Source: Morella rubra
Lineage: Eukaryota; Streptophyta; Magnoliopsida; Fagales; Myricaceae
Length of the DNA: 64,000 nucleotides
Direction: 5' to 3'
Assembly: GCA_003952965.2 (NCBI GenBank)
Contig: CM025854.1
Location: 23,282,721-23,346,720, forward strand
In this document: positions 12,754-25,728 of the stretch, one piece after another
Numbering within the stretch: the first letter of the stretch is position 1
Layout: each line of letters begins with the position of its first letter
Program-made: the position numbers and the translations under genes
The notes under the pieces: generated by a model
The model's input: only the letters and a program-made list of their open reading frames with translations
Told to the model about the DNA's origin: nothing
Database searches by the model: none

Positions 12754-15700
12754 TTACCCCATGATCTGTAAGGTGGGATCTAATTGTGCTTGATTGGTAA
12801 TTTGTGAAAGAACATGAAAACGCGGGTCGGCAGCTGCTTCTGTGGTAGGATTAGCCGGACCTTGAATAGCTTGAACACGATCTTTAATTGCTGCCGTTAT
12901 CAGATTTCCTGGACCTTCAATAGCTTGCAGACGTTGACCTTCTTCGTCTAGCTGAAATTTTGGATATGTAAGCACTTAAATAGGCTTGAAACAGAACATT
13001 GTAAGTTACTAATTAATAAGTAGATATTCCATGAACTGGCCAGGAATTCGAGGGAAAACCTTGGATTTGAGATCTTTGTTCATTTCCCCAAGAAAATGCT
13101 CCTGCGAGTGTAGCCCAAAAAACAGAGAGAATATGAGGTTGAGAACAAATAAACCGAAGAGGTACATTATAGTGTCGTCAACTACATCATCTCCTTTTTT
13201 ATTTGAACTTCATCCAATGACACGCATACATGAAAGATTATAATTGTTGGAGTTCTGCAATATCGTTGCTTATGAGTGTTTTTAGAACATGCTATTAAGT
13301 ACAATGTCAAATATTATAAAAGATTTGATTGACGTTTTCTTGACACCAATTGATTTTTAAAAAAATGACGGCTAAATGACAATAATATTCTAAACTAGTG
13401 ACATCTCCTTCGTTTATGAAGCTTTCATCATACTTCAATCTGTTGATCCTAAAGGTATCCTAAATTTGAAGCCCATCAGTAATACTTCATTCTATAAAGA
13501 GCTTACAAAACTCTTGGCCACAGCAGAAACACACAAACACATATAAGAGTAGATTTGAGTCGGCTTTAATTAGAAAGTATCCAAAAACATGATTGCGTCC
13601 CCTGATCAGTAGTCCAGACCTTATATCAATAACCAAAATGTCAAGCCAATGGAACCCTAGGAAAAAAGGGATCACATGCATGCCATGAACCACATCTCGT
13701 ATTGGTTTCCCTGATATTGGACGTGCGGGCCTTGTGGTGCATGTGGTTGGACCAAGAAACAACATATATAATGGTGAGTACAGTACTGGTCCTCGATTGA
13801 TCAAGATGGTGATGAGAAAGGGTAGCATCGCGTTGGTGGTCCTTGTTTGTGAGAAGTCTTAGCGGATCCGGGTTGTTTTTCTCGGTATAATGAGGTGGGA
13901 TTAGTATTTTGGCACCAATTTCAATCTATGATCGATTTAATCATTGCACAAATCCAACGGTGAGTGCAGAATACCTGCCCCAATTTTTCATCCAATCTAA
14001 TATCTGACGGAGGAAATTGCATTGCCACAAGAATTTCAAACTAAGTGGAGTATATCAATTATCGTAATGTCGCACATTGGTTAATTATCAAATCGAATGG
14101 ACAGAAAAGCAAACTACTGCAACCAAACCAAGTCTCGTGTTTCTTCAACTAAACTATCAACATTATCACCTTCAAGTACAGTACTAGCAATTCATTGAGG
14201 CAAACTATACGATCTCGGTTTGAATGCCGTACCTTTCTGCGTAGCTCTTCTAATAGTTCTAGCATCATCTGGTTCTGCATTCAAAGAAGAAAATGCATTT
14301 TTGGGTACATTGCTACATTATAGTCTCGTAAAATCAAGATATTAATAGAACAATTAAGTTAACATACTAGAAGCTTCCGTTGACACAACATCATGATTAT
14401 TAATACACAAATCCTTCAATCAAAATATGAGAAGAACAAATGTTGCGATGATTATTAATATATAAATCTGATTATTAAAACGCAAATCCTTCAATCAAAA
14501 TATGAAAAACAAATGTCACAGTGATTATTTATAAGCAAAATCATGATTATTAAATCGCACAATTTTCTGTTGGATTCTTTGAGATGGCAAATATTGATAA
14601 ATTTTGATAGTATAGGAGTTAAATGTGAAGATTTTCATAGTTTAAACTTGTAATTGACATTAAGTTAAAAGTTGGAGACTAAAAATGAAGATTTACCACT
14701 TATGTATTTAATTGTCTCCTACATACATATACTCTAGAAATGTTACATTTCATGGAGCAACAGCTTTGCATTTGAATTCTGCTACAAATTTCACAAATAG
14801 CTTGTATATTAGTGACAGAGTGGTCTTGTTTTAGTACGTACAAATTAGATCCCCCAGTAGAGTAAAAAAGTTAAATGTATATTTTTTGAATGATTAATAA
14901 TTTGTCCTTTTTTTTTGTTCTGTGGGTGAATGATTAATAATTTGTCCTGATATTAGAGCTAATGGAAGTGGTTTTTTTTACCAACATGACTGTTCCCTAT
15001 ACATATATTAACATTCTTGCACTAAAATATCTATAATTCAAATGTTAAGTTTTCTGGTGAAAGCCAAATTAGGTTGGGGATAGACCCTAGTTTAATTTAG
15101 CTAATTCCATATTATTCCCAAATTTAAGAAGAGAACGTGTGCGAAATTTGATTAGCTTTTGAATGTTTATTAGTTGATGGATCCCAACTTAATTAATTAG
15201 ATCCATTAACCAGAAAATCTTTAACAGCGTGAATTCACACGCGGTTTGTGCATTTGGGAGGTTTTTCATACATGCGGATATAGGACCAGAATCAAGCTGA
15301 TACATACCTTTCTTTGTCTAGCTCGCGAGAGAGTTCTGTCAAGCTGTTTCTCAAGATTTCGCAACTCTTTCAGACTAAGAGATTCAAGATCTTCTCCATG
15401 CATATGCCTAAACACATCATAGGTGGCATGTGAATTTGTATATTGGGAGACATGAATATGATATACTGGGACTATAAGAATCCTGAAAAAAAACTCATCA
15501 CTTTCTTACTTTATCTCTCGTATGCATGCTTGCAAAAACATTTGCCAAAAGTGGATGGAGAGTGGGTATATGAACTACTGACCTTTCCGAGCGCTGAAGA
15601 GATTCATATTTGGCCCTTAACATTGAGACTTCTTGGAATAAGGTCTACATTGAGCAACAAAAATAGAACGAATATATCAAAACAAGAAAGAGTGCCTGCT

Positions 15701-18700
15701 AGTACAATTTGTCAGTGGTAATCTGCATCATAGACAGGTGGAACTGGAAGCTTCAAGCCTTCAACGGCCAGCGCTCTGTAAAGTAATAGGTAAAAAATCT
15801 CAGATTTGTTTATAAAGATGAATAAAGGTGGCTGTCCTTGGAGTTTGTTAATGGTGCATGATCTGTGGCGACGATGTACTGTGTTCTGAGAAAAGACACG
15901 GGATGTACTTCTGCGTGGTTTCAGAAAGGAAACTGTTTTGAATTGTTTCTTTCAGGGTGTCAGGTGCGAGCGTGTTTTCTTTCTCTTTCCCTCCCGGGGG
16001 GGATGGGGCGGGGATTGACGTGACTGATATGCATGTCGCATGGCTAATCCGCTGTCCAACCCAACAGTTCCCCACATGACTAACCCCCCGACCCCCCCTG
16101 TCCGTTCTCTCTTGTTCTCTCTCTCCTCAGAGTCCTCCCAACTCCTTAACAATACAGCACTGATCGTCCACACCTAGGTCATGTACATAAATCATATGCG
16201 GCAGCAAATTAAGAAGATGCTCGTCAAGAAATTGGACATATAATTGAATCATTGCTTCTATTTAGAGATCAGTAGTTCTTCAAAGAAAACCTGTGTTCCC
16301 TGCTCGACAACGTTGCTGTTTTGTGAGTAACAAGATTGGCGGACATGTTTCTCAGGAACCTATTGTTTCATGCACTGATTAAGCGTATAAAGAAAAAAAA
16401 AAAAAAAAATTATTAATGTATAATATAGGATTTAAGAAGAGTGGGAACGCTGAAAACAAAGAGGAGACTGAAAGTAACTCTTCGAGCAGAAAGGCTAACG
16501 TTGGGAAACACGAAGATTGTAATTCCTATTTGTTAATACAAATATCTTTCTAAGTGAACAGTAAAAATCATAGAGAACCACCAAATATCATCCAAGCTAT
16601 ATAAGACTGTAACATATACAAGCAGCAAATCAGTGACCACCAGTGTACCAAAATTATCTTGTACATATTAAAGGAAAACTTGTAGTGGGGTTTAGATCAT
16701 GAGCAAATTATTCACAATTAGGACGTCAGGGGTCCAACTAGGGAAGATTGATCACAATGATATCGGGTTATAAGTCCTATGTTGTGTGTGTGAATTAGAG
16801 TAAAGATATATACGTTAGGGATTAGTTTCACATTGGGACATTATTATAATTAGGTGAAACTAAGGTTTTTGAACCGATTCCATGGAATTATAATCTTGGT
16901 TGTTGCTTCTCTAAGAATTTTGCTATGTAGGTATGCATGTAATATTACCATACACATATGAATGCGCAAGCTCCGTTGGCTTAGGTACCCTGATTAGCCA
17001 TACGTAACAGCTTGGACCAATATTTGTCTCAATATACTACCAATATTTGGCTGGTACGGTTTTGAATATTATTTCCTGTCTACATAACAAGAGGAATATG
17101 TATACTACAAAAGAGTGAGATCACTGGGTGTTGTTTAAACGCATACAGAATAAACTGAGTTATCAAAGGTAGCTGAAAAAATCTCATAAAGTGTTGACAA
17201 ATTTTATATTTAACGACAAGTTGCCAAATGATCTTGTCTTATTTTGCCCTAATTTGAAGCTTTTATGCAATTACTATTCTTCCACTTCACTGACAGAATG
17301 CATAATTCCACTCAACACTTCCTGTCAGCTCCATATCCTAGGATTCAGGATCATGTTCTCCCTGACATTCTCTTACAACAAGAAGTCACCAGGCCTCGCA
17401 GATTAACTTCTAACTAAAGTGTTTGTTACAGGAATCACTTAAGTATTTGTCAGCGATGTAAACATATTGAGCTACACCTCCTGCTGCCTTCTGCATTCAG
17501 CGTGTCGTAGAATAGCAGGCCAATAGTGAAGTTTTGCTCTCCAGCTTTACCAAACGAACCAAAAAGGAAAAGAAAGAAACTAAGCTCTAGCTGACAAAGC
17601 ATACCAAACAAATATTGGCAAGCATTCCATAATTGCTTCTTATTGTAAACAGGCTTAATCAAATGACTCGCCCCGACAATCAGCAGGAAAAAAAAAAAAA
17701 AAGGAGTACTGCAACATCGGAATTTCATGCGACTATGAAATGCTGACTCACCCGAAGAATATGGATTTTGACCTCCGAGCACCAGTTTACTCTCTCTCTC
17801 TCTCTCATTCTCTAATTTTGTCAAACGATAAATTATAACCCTTCGACAAAATTAGGTGATAAATAATAAGCAGCAGTGGTTAGACAATAGAAGGGGCCGG
17901 GGTGCTGTAACTATAAATAAACTGAGACCTGAGTTGTAACCAGATTTAGGATAAAGTATTGGACAGTAGTGATATAAATGAATGGTATGATAACAAACAT
18001 CCACCCTCGTCTCTGTCTTGTTAGTTTTAGTCTATTTCATAGTCCCCAGAAGTCAGCAATCAGATGGAAGCACTATGAAATTCATAGCTTAATTTACCAC
18101 ACACATAGGAACCTGGTCAGAAAGCGGTTGGTTCATCAGACCTTCTTGCTACACCAAAGGATCAGCCCTAAAAGGCTCAGGTGACATAATGGATAGCAGC
18201 CATTAAGATCACTTCCTACTGCTTATCCTGGGTATATATGAGATCAGAGAGCCGAAAAAACAGAATAACTGCTGGACCGAGATTGACTAGAGGTGATCAA
18301 AACTATAGAGTACGTAGCAAGGGAACAAAAGGATTGCAAAGCACCAAGCAAAACCAAGGTGTGACGGAATCCTGAGAGGAAATCAGATGCCCTAGAGACC
18401 GTTACAATACAGTACCCATATGGTAGAAAGGAGAAAAAAACACTCACGCTTAGAAACCCTAGATTTTACACCCCTATCGAAAAACGAAAAAGTGAAACAT
18501 TCAATAACCTGTGATACAGATTTGACATGACACCATGCTTCGATCTGCAGAAAAAGATAAGAGAGAAGAAAGGACAAATCGAACGTTCTATGAGACAACT
18601 AGGGGCAGTCACTAGGCGTCCTCTCTCCTGCAAGACCCGTTTCGAATCCACACGAATTAGCAAAACGTCTTCCAAGAATTGAAACACATCGAAACGATGC

Positions 18701-19109
18701 CAGCCGTACCATATGAAAAATCTTTCCCAGAAAAGAGGAAGCACGTTAAAGCAAATACTGAAATCTTTCCCTTCTTTCTTAGTCTCTTTCAAAATTCGTG
18801 GTAATCTATTTATTCAAAACAAAACTACAATTTCGCTTGAAATTTCAGAAATCAAATAGAAGATAGATAATTAGCATACTAAAAGCAATTGGTGTGGGAG
18901 AAAGAGAGTGAAAGAGAGATAGGTTACTCTGGACTGCCGAACTCGAAGAGTTTGCCTCGGCTGGAGAATATGATAAGCGCAACTTCAGCATCACAAAGTA
19001 CGGACAGCTCGAAGGCTTTCTTGAGCAAACCATTCCTGCGCTTTGAAAAGGTAACTTGGCGGTTGATCTTGTTCTCTATTCTCTCTAGCACCACTCTCCC
19101 CCTCCCCAT
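12754..19109 (-). CDS. MIKC-type MADS-box transcription factor, AGL6/SEP lineage
   Basis: Exon 1 (18928-19109, 182 nt) encodes a full MADS domain, starting [20 protein letters not shown] and ending GKLFEFGSP. The K box follows in exons 15583-15644 (62 nt), 15308-15407 (100 nt), 14233-14274 (42 nt) and 13060-13101 (42 nt), exactly the sizes of MIKC genes. They encode [37 protein letters not shown] and LLEELRRK. The last exon starts at 12951. Its C-terminus has an AIQG motif and ends near LQIMG. ARQRK plus EELRRKE..LGEMNK favours AGL6 over SEP. Two gaps remain. The ~79-nt exon expected to encode KTLERYQ was not found in the 3.3 kb between exons 1 and 3. The 3' end either stops at TAA (12754-12756) or splices at a good GTAAGA donor (exon end 12758) to an unseen exon. 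It may be divergent or damaged. Confidence 0.88.
13245..13381 (+). mobile_element. Solo LTR of a TRIM element inside a MADS-gene intron
   Basis: This 137-bp sequence runs from TGTTGGAGTT to ATGACA. It matches both LTRs of the TRIM at 21059-21402, including the shared core TGTCAAAT-TATAAAAGA-TTG and CACCAATTGATTTT. It is flanked on both sides by ATAAT (13240-13244 and 13382-13386), a perfect 5-bp target duplication. That fits a solo LTR left by LTR-LTR recombination. It sits in the intron between the two 42-nt K-box exons of the MADS gene. Confidence 0.8.
14395..14560. repeat. Short tandem-like direct repeats in a MADS-gene intron
   Basis: The phrase CAAATCCTTCAATCAAAATATGA occurs twice, near 14408 and 14484. 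Each is followed by AACAAATGT and by several GATTATTAA(T/A) units. The region is AT-rich and non-coding and lies in the intron between the 100-nt and 42-nt K-box exons. Confidence 0.7.
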
Positions 19110-19113
19110 TCTG

Positions 19114-19140
19114 CTCTCTCTCTCTCTCTCTCTCTTCTCT
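19114..19140 (-). promoter_or_regulatory. GA-repeat just upstream of the MADS start codon
   Basis: On the coding strand this is a run of GA dinucleotides ending about 5 bases before the ATG at 19109. Long GA tracts in 5' UTRs of homeotic genes are known binding sites for BASIC PENTACYSTEINE proteins. Here that role is only an inference from position and composition. Confidence 0.45.
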
Positions 19141-21058
19141 CTCCCTCCCACCGAGCTTCTTGCATCAATAAAAGAACATGGAGTCTATCGCTCTCTGTCT
19201 CTCTGACCCTTTACGTCCTTTTCTGGAAACAAAAATGGGTGGTGTCTTTTTTGGTGATTGGAATTGCGACATAGAATATATCCCAATGTGTGTATTTACA
19301 TAAAAGAAGAGAGCTGTAGAGAGAGAGAGGTTAGCAAAGAAAGAACGGCAGAGAGAGATGTAGAGAACCAACACCAATTACTATCGTACGTAGTTTCTAA
19401 CAAAAGTAAATTCACACTATAATGGAAGTATAATTTCTCTCATAGAATATATCCCAATGTGCGTATTTTCGTTTTATCCACTTGGAGGAAAACCTCTATC
19501 TAATTACCGTGTCTTTTTTCTCCTCTCTAGGATTGTGTCTCTCTCCCCATTGTCTTTTCCTTTCCCTTTTAAGAAGCCCCCTCTAGGGGTGTTGATGTAG
19601 CCGGTGGCTGTGGGGACTGATCTCTTATCAAGGTACTGCGTGAGTTTAGGAAGTGACAGTCATACGTGTCGAGCAGCGTACCGTGGGTTTTTGCATATTT
19701 TGGACGTGATAAATAGTCCCAAAAGTTTTTGTCGTTCCCATGTGTACCACCACCTATGGGTAGGTACAGTACTGGCCATGACCTTCACTTTCGGCTGGGG
19801 CTTCTTGGAGTTCTGGTCAAAGTTGCGTAACTCTCCGTTTCGACGGGTAAGAACGAGAGAGGATAAAAGAATGAAATTCGGAAATATCGTCTCTTTTATA
19901 AGGAAAAAAAAGAACTCCATTTAGATTGATGGACGGATCTGATGGATGAAAAGCTTCGGTATTGCGAGTCATTTCTTTAAAAGACGACCTAGTTAGTGTA
20001 TTTTTGTATTTGACGAAATTATGTGAAAAATTAATTCCAATTGAGTTGTAATCTTATTATAATTCAAGTTATGAGGCAAAGATGATGATCAAAAGAGTTG
20101 TTGTTTTGGAGTTTGCTTGTTGTTCAAGCCAAGTGGTTACGAAAAATTTGGCTTGCCTATGTCTTACCTTTAACTTGAGCTAGGTGGTCGCTGGGAGTTT
20201 AATTTGATGTTGGCTCGAGCAAACTTGAAATCTCGCTCGCTTGAGGTTCTAGTCTTACTCGAGCAAAGGATGTTGATAAGTTACAGATTGTTCTTGCTCA
20301 CCTGTCGCTCGTCTCTTAGCTCGCGTGAATCCTTTACAGAAAAGTTCACTCGACTGAAGCTTGAAGCTGGCTCGAACGAGAATTGAGGATTTTCATAAAA
20401 TCCTAGTTTTCAAAGTCCTATTCCATTTGAAACTCAATGTATCCTTTAAATACTTTGAGATGTCGTCTTATAACCTTAGGAAGCAAATTGAACCTCCATT
20501 GAGAGAAAAATACCTTAGAGATTCCAAACTTAAATTGACCAAATTTTTACTCATTTAATCAATATTGAAACCGACATTCTGTCATGAAGTATTCAGAGTG
20601 CTGAAGAAGTTTGGCTGCCAGAGTTCTATTGTTGACGAACAAATTTATTTGCAAAGAGTCCATAAAAAAACTCAAATGTTTGAGGTGAGTGCCGCATGAA
20701 ACGGGTCTAAGTTGGATTATTACATTGTCAGAGTCAGGAACGAGGCCTGCTAGTGTCTGAATTACCGTTTGTAAAAATTTCTTCTTAATGGATTTCAGAT
20801 AACGCAGATATCCTGAAGTAGTTTTTCTTTTGAAGGGTGACTCAAAAGTTTTCCATTTATTCAACAAATTTTCGTCTCTTTGTGTGATTGTTGTTTAATT
20901 TAATTTTACTATTTGATTGAATTTGTTATTGTTCAGATCTAGACTGGATAGTTTTAGAACCCGTTCTGAAAAAATCCTAGTAAGTTTTAATTGTGATAGA
21001 TAACACCTATTCACATCCCTCTGGGTGTTGTTAGGGTTTAAATCGATTTTTCAATAAT

Positions 21059-21402
21059 TGTTGGAGTTTATAGTGCCCTCCTTGCAAGCACTTTTACAAC
21101 ATACCTGCTAGGTGCGATGTCAAATGCTATAAAAAACTTGAGTTGCCTCTCTTAGCATCAATTGGTTTTGGGAAGAATGAAGGTTCAATAGTCCGACAAG
21201 TAGTATCAAAGCCAGAAAGTCATGGTTAGAGTTGCGGAAGCGTCATCGTGAGGGAGGGATTATTGGATTTCCACAATACTGCCCTTGCGAGTTCTCTTAA
21301 AATAGGTTTGATGGTTGTGATGTTAAATACTATAAAAGACTTGAATGACTCTCTCCTAACTCCAATTAGTTTTGGAAGAAATGTTTGCTCAACTGTATGA
21401 CA
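21059..21402 (+). mobile_element. TRIM (miniature LTR retrotransposon)
   Basis: Two ~140-bp direct repeats flank a ~60-bp interior. The left LTR is 21059-21198 (TGTTGGAG to GTCCGACA). The right LTR is about 21262-21402 (TATTGGAT to GTATGACA). They share GTGCGATGT-AAAT-CTATAAAA-ACTTGA and CAATT-GTTTTGG with scattered substitutions. Two bases after the left LTR, TAGTATCAAAGCCAGA closely matches the initiator-Met tRNA primer-binding site TGGTATCAGAGCC. Just before the right LTR, GTGAGGGAGGGA is a good polypurine tract. There is no coding capacity. The flanks do not match (ATAAT versus ACCTA), and LTR divergence suggests an old insertion. Confidence 0.82.
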
Positions 21403-21837
21403 ACCTAAAACACATAAATATTTAAAGTTTAAATGCAACAAAAAAGGGAGAGTAATTTGAACCGGAAGAAAATGCTATATTGACCGACCTTCTATGAAAA
21501 ACATATGTTTAGAAATAATTCTTAAAGGGGCATAATAAATTAAGAAATTTAATTAGAACTTTGTCAAGGAAAAAAAAAGATATGATTGTAGATAGAGAAA
21601 ATAAGTAGCATATATATTTTAGGATCCACATGGGGGTATAGCAGAAAGTGGAAGTAACATTGGAAATAGATTAAAAATAAATGATTTCCATCCCTAAAAT
21701 CAAAGTCATTAATTAGCGTTGAATGTGTGAGTACAGATTCACTAAACCTTACGAAAGTAGATATCTCCCACTGTTCAGACATCCATGTAGTGTTTGATAG
21801 ATTGGGAAAAAATCATACTAATCTGTTTTAATTTTTT

Positions 21838-22051
21838 TAAAATTTTAATTTTTAGTACAAAGTTATAAGCCAATTTCATTTTTAGTCCGGGAGTTTTAAC
21901 ATTGAAACATTTAGTCTCTCAGTTTACCAACTTTCAAAAAATAATTCTTCCGTTATTTCCCGTCAGTCACACTTATAACCATATGCACCGCCGGCTCAGG
22001 ACTAATAAATAAAATTGGCGTAAAACTCTATGACTAAAAATCAAAAATTTC
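21838..22051. mobile_element. Foldback (MITE-like) element A
   Basis: The left arm (21838-21887) and right arm (22000-22051) are imperfect inverted repeats of about 50 bases. Both contain TTTTTAGT and GCCAATTT-ATTT-TTAGTC in complementary orientation. The ~110-bp centre is non-coding. It is related to the element at 22756-23013, so this is a dispersed family rather than a chance hairpin. Confidence 0.65.
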
Positions 22052-22755
22052 AAAAATTAGCGAAAAAAAAAAATAAGTACAGTTTTTTAGGTTTTTTTTT
22101 ATTATTTATTTGAGATGCTATAAAAAACTAACATAAGGAATGTTATTTTAATTTTTCTACAAATATTTTCAATATGAATTAAACAAGAAAAAATCTAATT
22201 GGTGAACAACATCTGGACCCAGCATAAAAAGGTGGCAAACACAAATATATTTACAAAATTTTCTCTTTCTAAATATATTTTTTATAAGTCCCATCACTTA
22301 CAAAGTAATCATTAGCAAAAGATCGGTTCAAAACTTACGAGAAAGAATTCTACTACGTGCTACTCTCTCCAACCTTTGCCTCCTACAACAGTACTCTTCC
22401 ATTTGCCATAGTACTCCATGATAAGCAGTTGCCTTAGATAAGTGTGTTTGAAGTCTCCAAACCTTCTAAGGCTGCTTTGTTTTTTTGATGTAAAATGAGG
22501 AAAATGAAAAATGTTATAAGTTGAAAATATTTGCTGAAAAAATTATTGATTTTCTGGTGTTTGGCTGCGCATTGAAAATATTTCAAAATTAGATTTTTTG
22601 GTATTTGATTAGTGTTAAAAATATTTTAAAAAAATCAAATAAAAATAATATTCTTTATGTTAGTTTTCTATGGCATTTTGAATAAAATAATAAAAATAGT
22701 TACAAAATTGTACTTATGCTTTGTGTTTTTTTTTTTCCTTAAAAAAAGCTAAATT

Positions 22756-23013
22756 TTTTGAAATTTGATTTTTAGTTATTGTGTTTTAGATCAATTTCAT
22801 TTTTAGTCTTAAATTGACATGGCAAAATGCGTCTGAGGTGGAGGCTAATGCTGACGGTAAAGGGGAGTCCCTTAGTAAGACTGACATGAGAGTAACAGAA
22901 TGACTATTTTTTTAAATGTTGTTAAAACCAAGATATTACAATTTTTCAATGTTTTAAATACGATGGTTAAAAATGAAATAAGTATAAAATTCAATGACTA
23001 AAAATTAAAATTT
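22756..23013. mobile_element. Foldback (MITE-like) element B, related to A
   Basis: The left arm (22756-22808) and right arm (22964-23013) are inverted repeats sharing TGATTTTTAGT and ATTTCATTTTTAGTC with element A's arms. The internal ~155 bp is non-coding. The shared arms with a different centre suggest a non-autonomous transposon family. I could not fix a target duplication. Confidence 0.6.
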
Positions 23014-25728
23014 GTTATTTTTAAAATTTTCCATTTATTTTCGTGAATTGTTTAACACACCGTAAACGATTCTATCATATACGAACCCTCGATCAAAGGG
23101 TAAAGACTCGAGAAAAGATACGTGAATAAAAATCACAAACTCGGCGGACTTGACCAGATGTCTGGAATTGGAACATAACAGACTTTTCTGGGCAAGTGAC
23201 GCCACCTACCACTACCATCAAGGAACTTCAATCATAAATGATAAAACTCTCTCAGAATCGTGGAAAAGAGGTTGCATTGAGCCAGTTATGTCTCGACACG
23301 TTCCAAACTCGTGTGAACTTGACTGCAGCGGGTTACTATTGGCAACAAACCTGGCACCTGCTTTTGTTCCCTCCCGATAGCAACCTCTTTTGCTTTTTAG
23401 TATTTTTCGTTTTGTTTTTTGATCGTCAGTATTTTTCGTTTTCGTTTTCGTTTTCGTAGTGTCTAAAAAGTGCCATTACCAAAAGGAGTCTAAAGAGTAA
23501 ATAGTGCGGTTTTTTTCATCTTGAAAACAAAACAAAACAAAAAAGTAGAGGGCCCAGAAAACGGAAAAGAAAAACGACAGGAAATAGCGGGCCGGGGTCC
23601 AATTCAGTTTTTGATTTATCAGCAAAATAGCAGAGAGAACAAATTTTAATACCCCATTTTTCTTTAGAGGATGAAAGAAACTTGGGAAAATTGATTAGTC
23701 ATTATCACCAGGAAGCAGCAAACTGAGCAAAGTGTCACTAAGGAGACGTATCTAACGAGTATACGGAAGTCTCGGGACCACAACGCAAGAGTAAATGCTA
23801 ATAAATGCCCTAGAGATATTACGCCCTCTTCCACGGAAATCTTAATCCTCAGGCTCAAAAGTAACGTATAGAGAAAAGAGATCACAAATTTAAAAGCACT
23901 CGTTGTAGACAAAGTAACTAGCCATATGTAATTCAGAAAAAAAAAAAAATTAGCCATATGTTACTTACCAAAAAAACACAAAGTAACCTATAGCTTAACC
24001 AATAAGTAAAATAACTAGAAAAACTACCGTAGCTATTTTATTGTGTTCTCAAAAATTGTCCCCCCATGTCGCATATAGTCGTTGTCCCTCCACCTCACGT
24101 ACAGTCCTTGTTGATGAGGCGCCTCTATTATTGTTTGTAAAATTTTGGAAGGTTAAAATTTTAAGGTATTAGATTTGGTAAAAAAGTGAAGAAAGAGATG
24201 ATTTTTAATATTTATTATAGTGAAAAGTAATGATTTGATGGGGAGAGAGAGATTATATTGTAATTTTTTATTGTGTTAAAATTTAAAAAAGTGTAAAATT
24301 TTAGTTTACAAATAGACCCTTAATTTATTTTAAAAAAATTAATAATGAAAGAAAATTTTCTACAGACATCATGAAAAGTCCTTTTTCTACGTCTGTTAGA
24401 AATAAATTTAGTGTTTAATTATTAAAATTTTGAGATATTAAAATTGATAAAATAAATAAATTACTGACAGCTTCCCCAAAAAAATATAAATATAATTTAT
24501 AAGAGTTAATAAAAAAGTAAAAAAAAATATTTTAATAAATATTATAATAAAAAATCATTATTTAATACATATTATTTTATAATAATTTTACCAAAATTTT
24601 GAATACCAAAAATTTAGCAATCTAACACAGAAAAATTTGGCCCAAGAAGATTTTTCACAACCGATCCTATTGATCTGCACTGATCAGGAGCAGCGGTCAT
24701 GGAGGCCACCATAACAGCACATGGTTCTGCAAAATTCACATTATTATTATTTTTTTAATATGGAAAAGAAAAATTTCCCGGAAACCTTTTTTTATATGTA
24801 CATAGTCCCCAATCCCCAAAAAATTGACATAATTTTGCCGCCCATTAGCGGAATAAAGTGGGTTTGCGGGAGAAAGCACTACTCTCTGGTCAACGGAAGA
24901 TATACAGTAAAAAGGATCTTGGCAGGCAAGTGCAGCAGCATTTCTGTATGTGCAGCCTTGGATCCTGGGAACTCTTCTGCCAAGCATGAAAACTTTTAGT
25001 CTAGCAATGGAGCTGTAGCTTTAAGAATCGTTGCTTTTTGGGCTTGGTTGTGCCTCACTGAACCAGGGCTTGTGGAATACAATGGCCAGGTCCGACCATG
25101 AGATATCTCTGCAAGGGACTCGTGGGCAGTGCAGGCCCAATGTGGGGAGTAAACTGAATCGGCTTCTCATTTGGGCTTGTACTGTTGTACCGAATTAAGG
25201 TAAACAAATTGAGTCCCTACTTGAACGCCGTCCAGTTTTCTGGTTCAAAAAAAGGCCCAAATTTACATGTATTTCGAGACCCAGGCCGTTGTTCAATTCT
25301 TCCTAAAAGTCTCATCAGTTTAGCGATGAATCTATTGGAAGCCGTTGAAAAAGAAAAATCCCAAATTGATCTGCAAACATGCCACCTGCCACGATGCCAT
25401 GGCCGGATGCAAGGGACGCATCCGTGCGCTGTGTGTGACGGTGACGTCTACGGAGGACAATCTAAGTCCAGATGGCAGGAGCATTGTATATCATTTTCTG
25501 TCTGTTTCAAGAGAGATTAGTGCAAAAGAAAAAAAATATAAGCAACGAGAATCCGAATATTCTGGGCGACGCAACAAAAATAAAATAAAGGGATGCAGTT
25601 CACTAGTCCTCACTATAGATAAGTGTTCATAAAGTAAATGTAGCAGCCATAGATTTTCCCGTTAACTGCTCCGACTAGAACAGTCAGCACACCATTTCCT
25701 AAGATCAGCTTCCTCTGTCGCCAAGAAA

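Noticed and set aside
15712-15787. Candidate MADS exon 2 next to exon 3 (reads [10 protein letters not shown] in one phase)
   Set aside because: It has a good acceptor, but the frame from exon 1 hits a stop before any GT donor and it lacks the KTLERYQ pattern.
18505-18545. Candidate 36-nt MADS exon with CAG acceptor and donor
   Set aside because: Half the expected size and its translation does not resemble a MADS I region.
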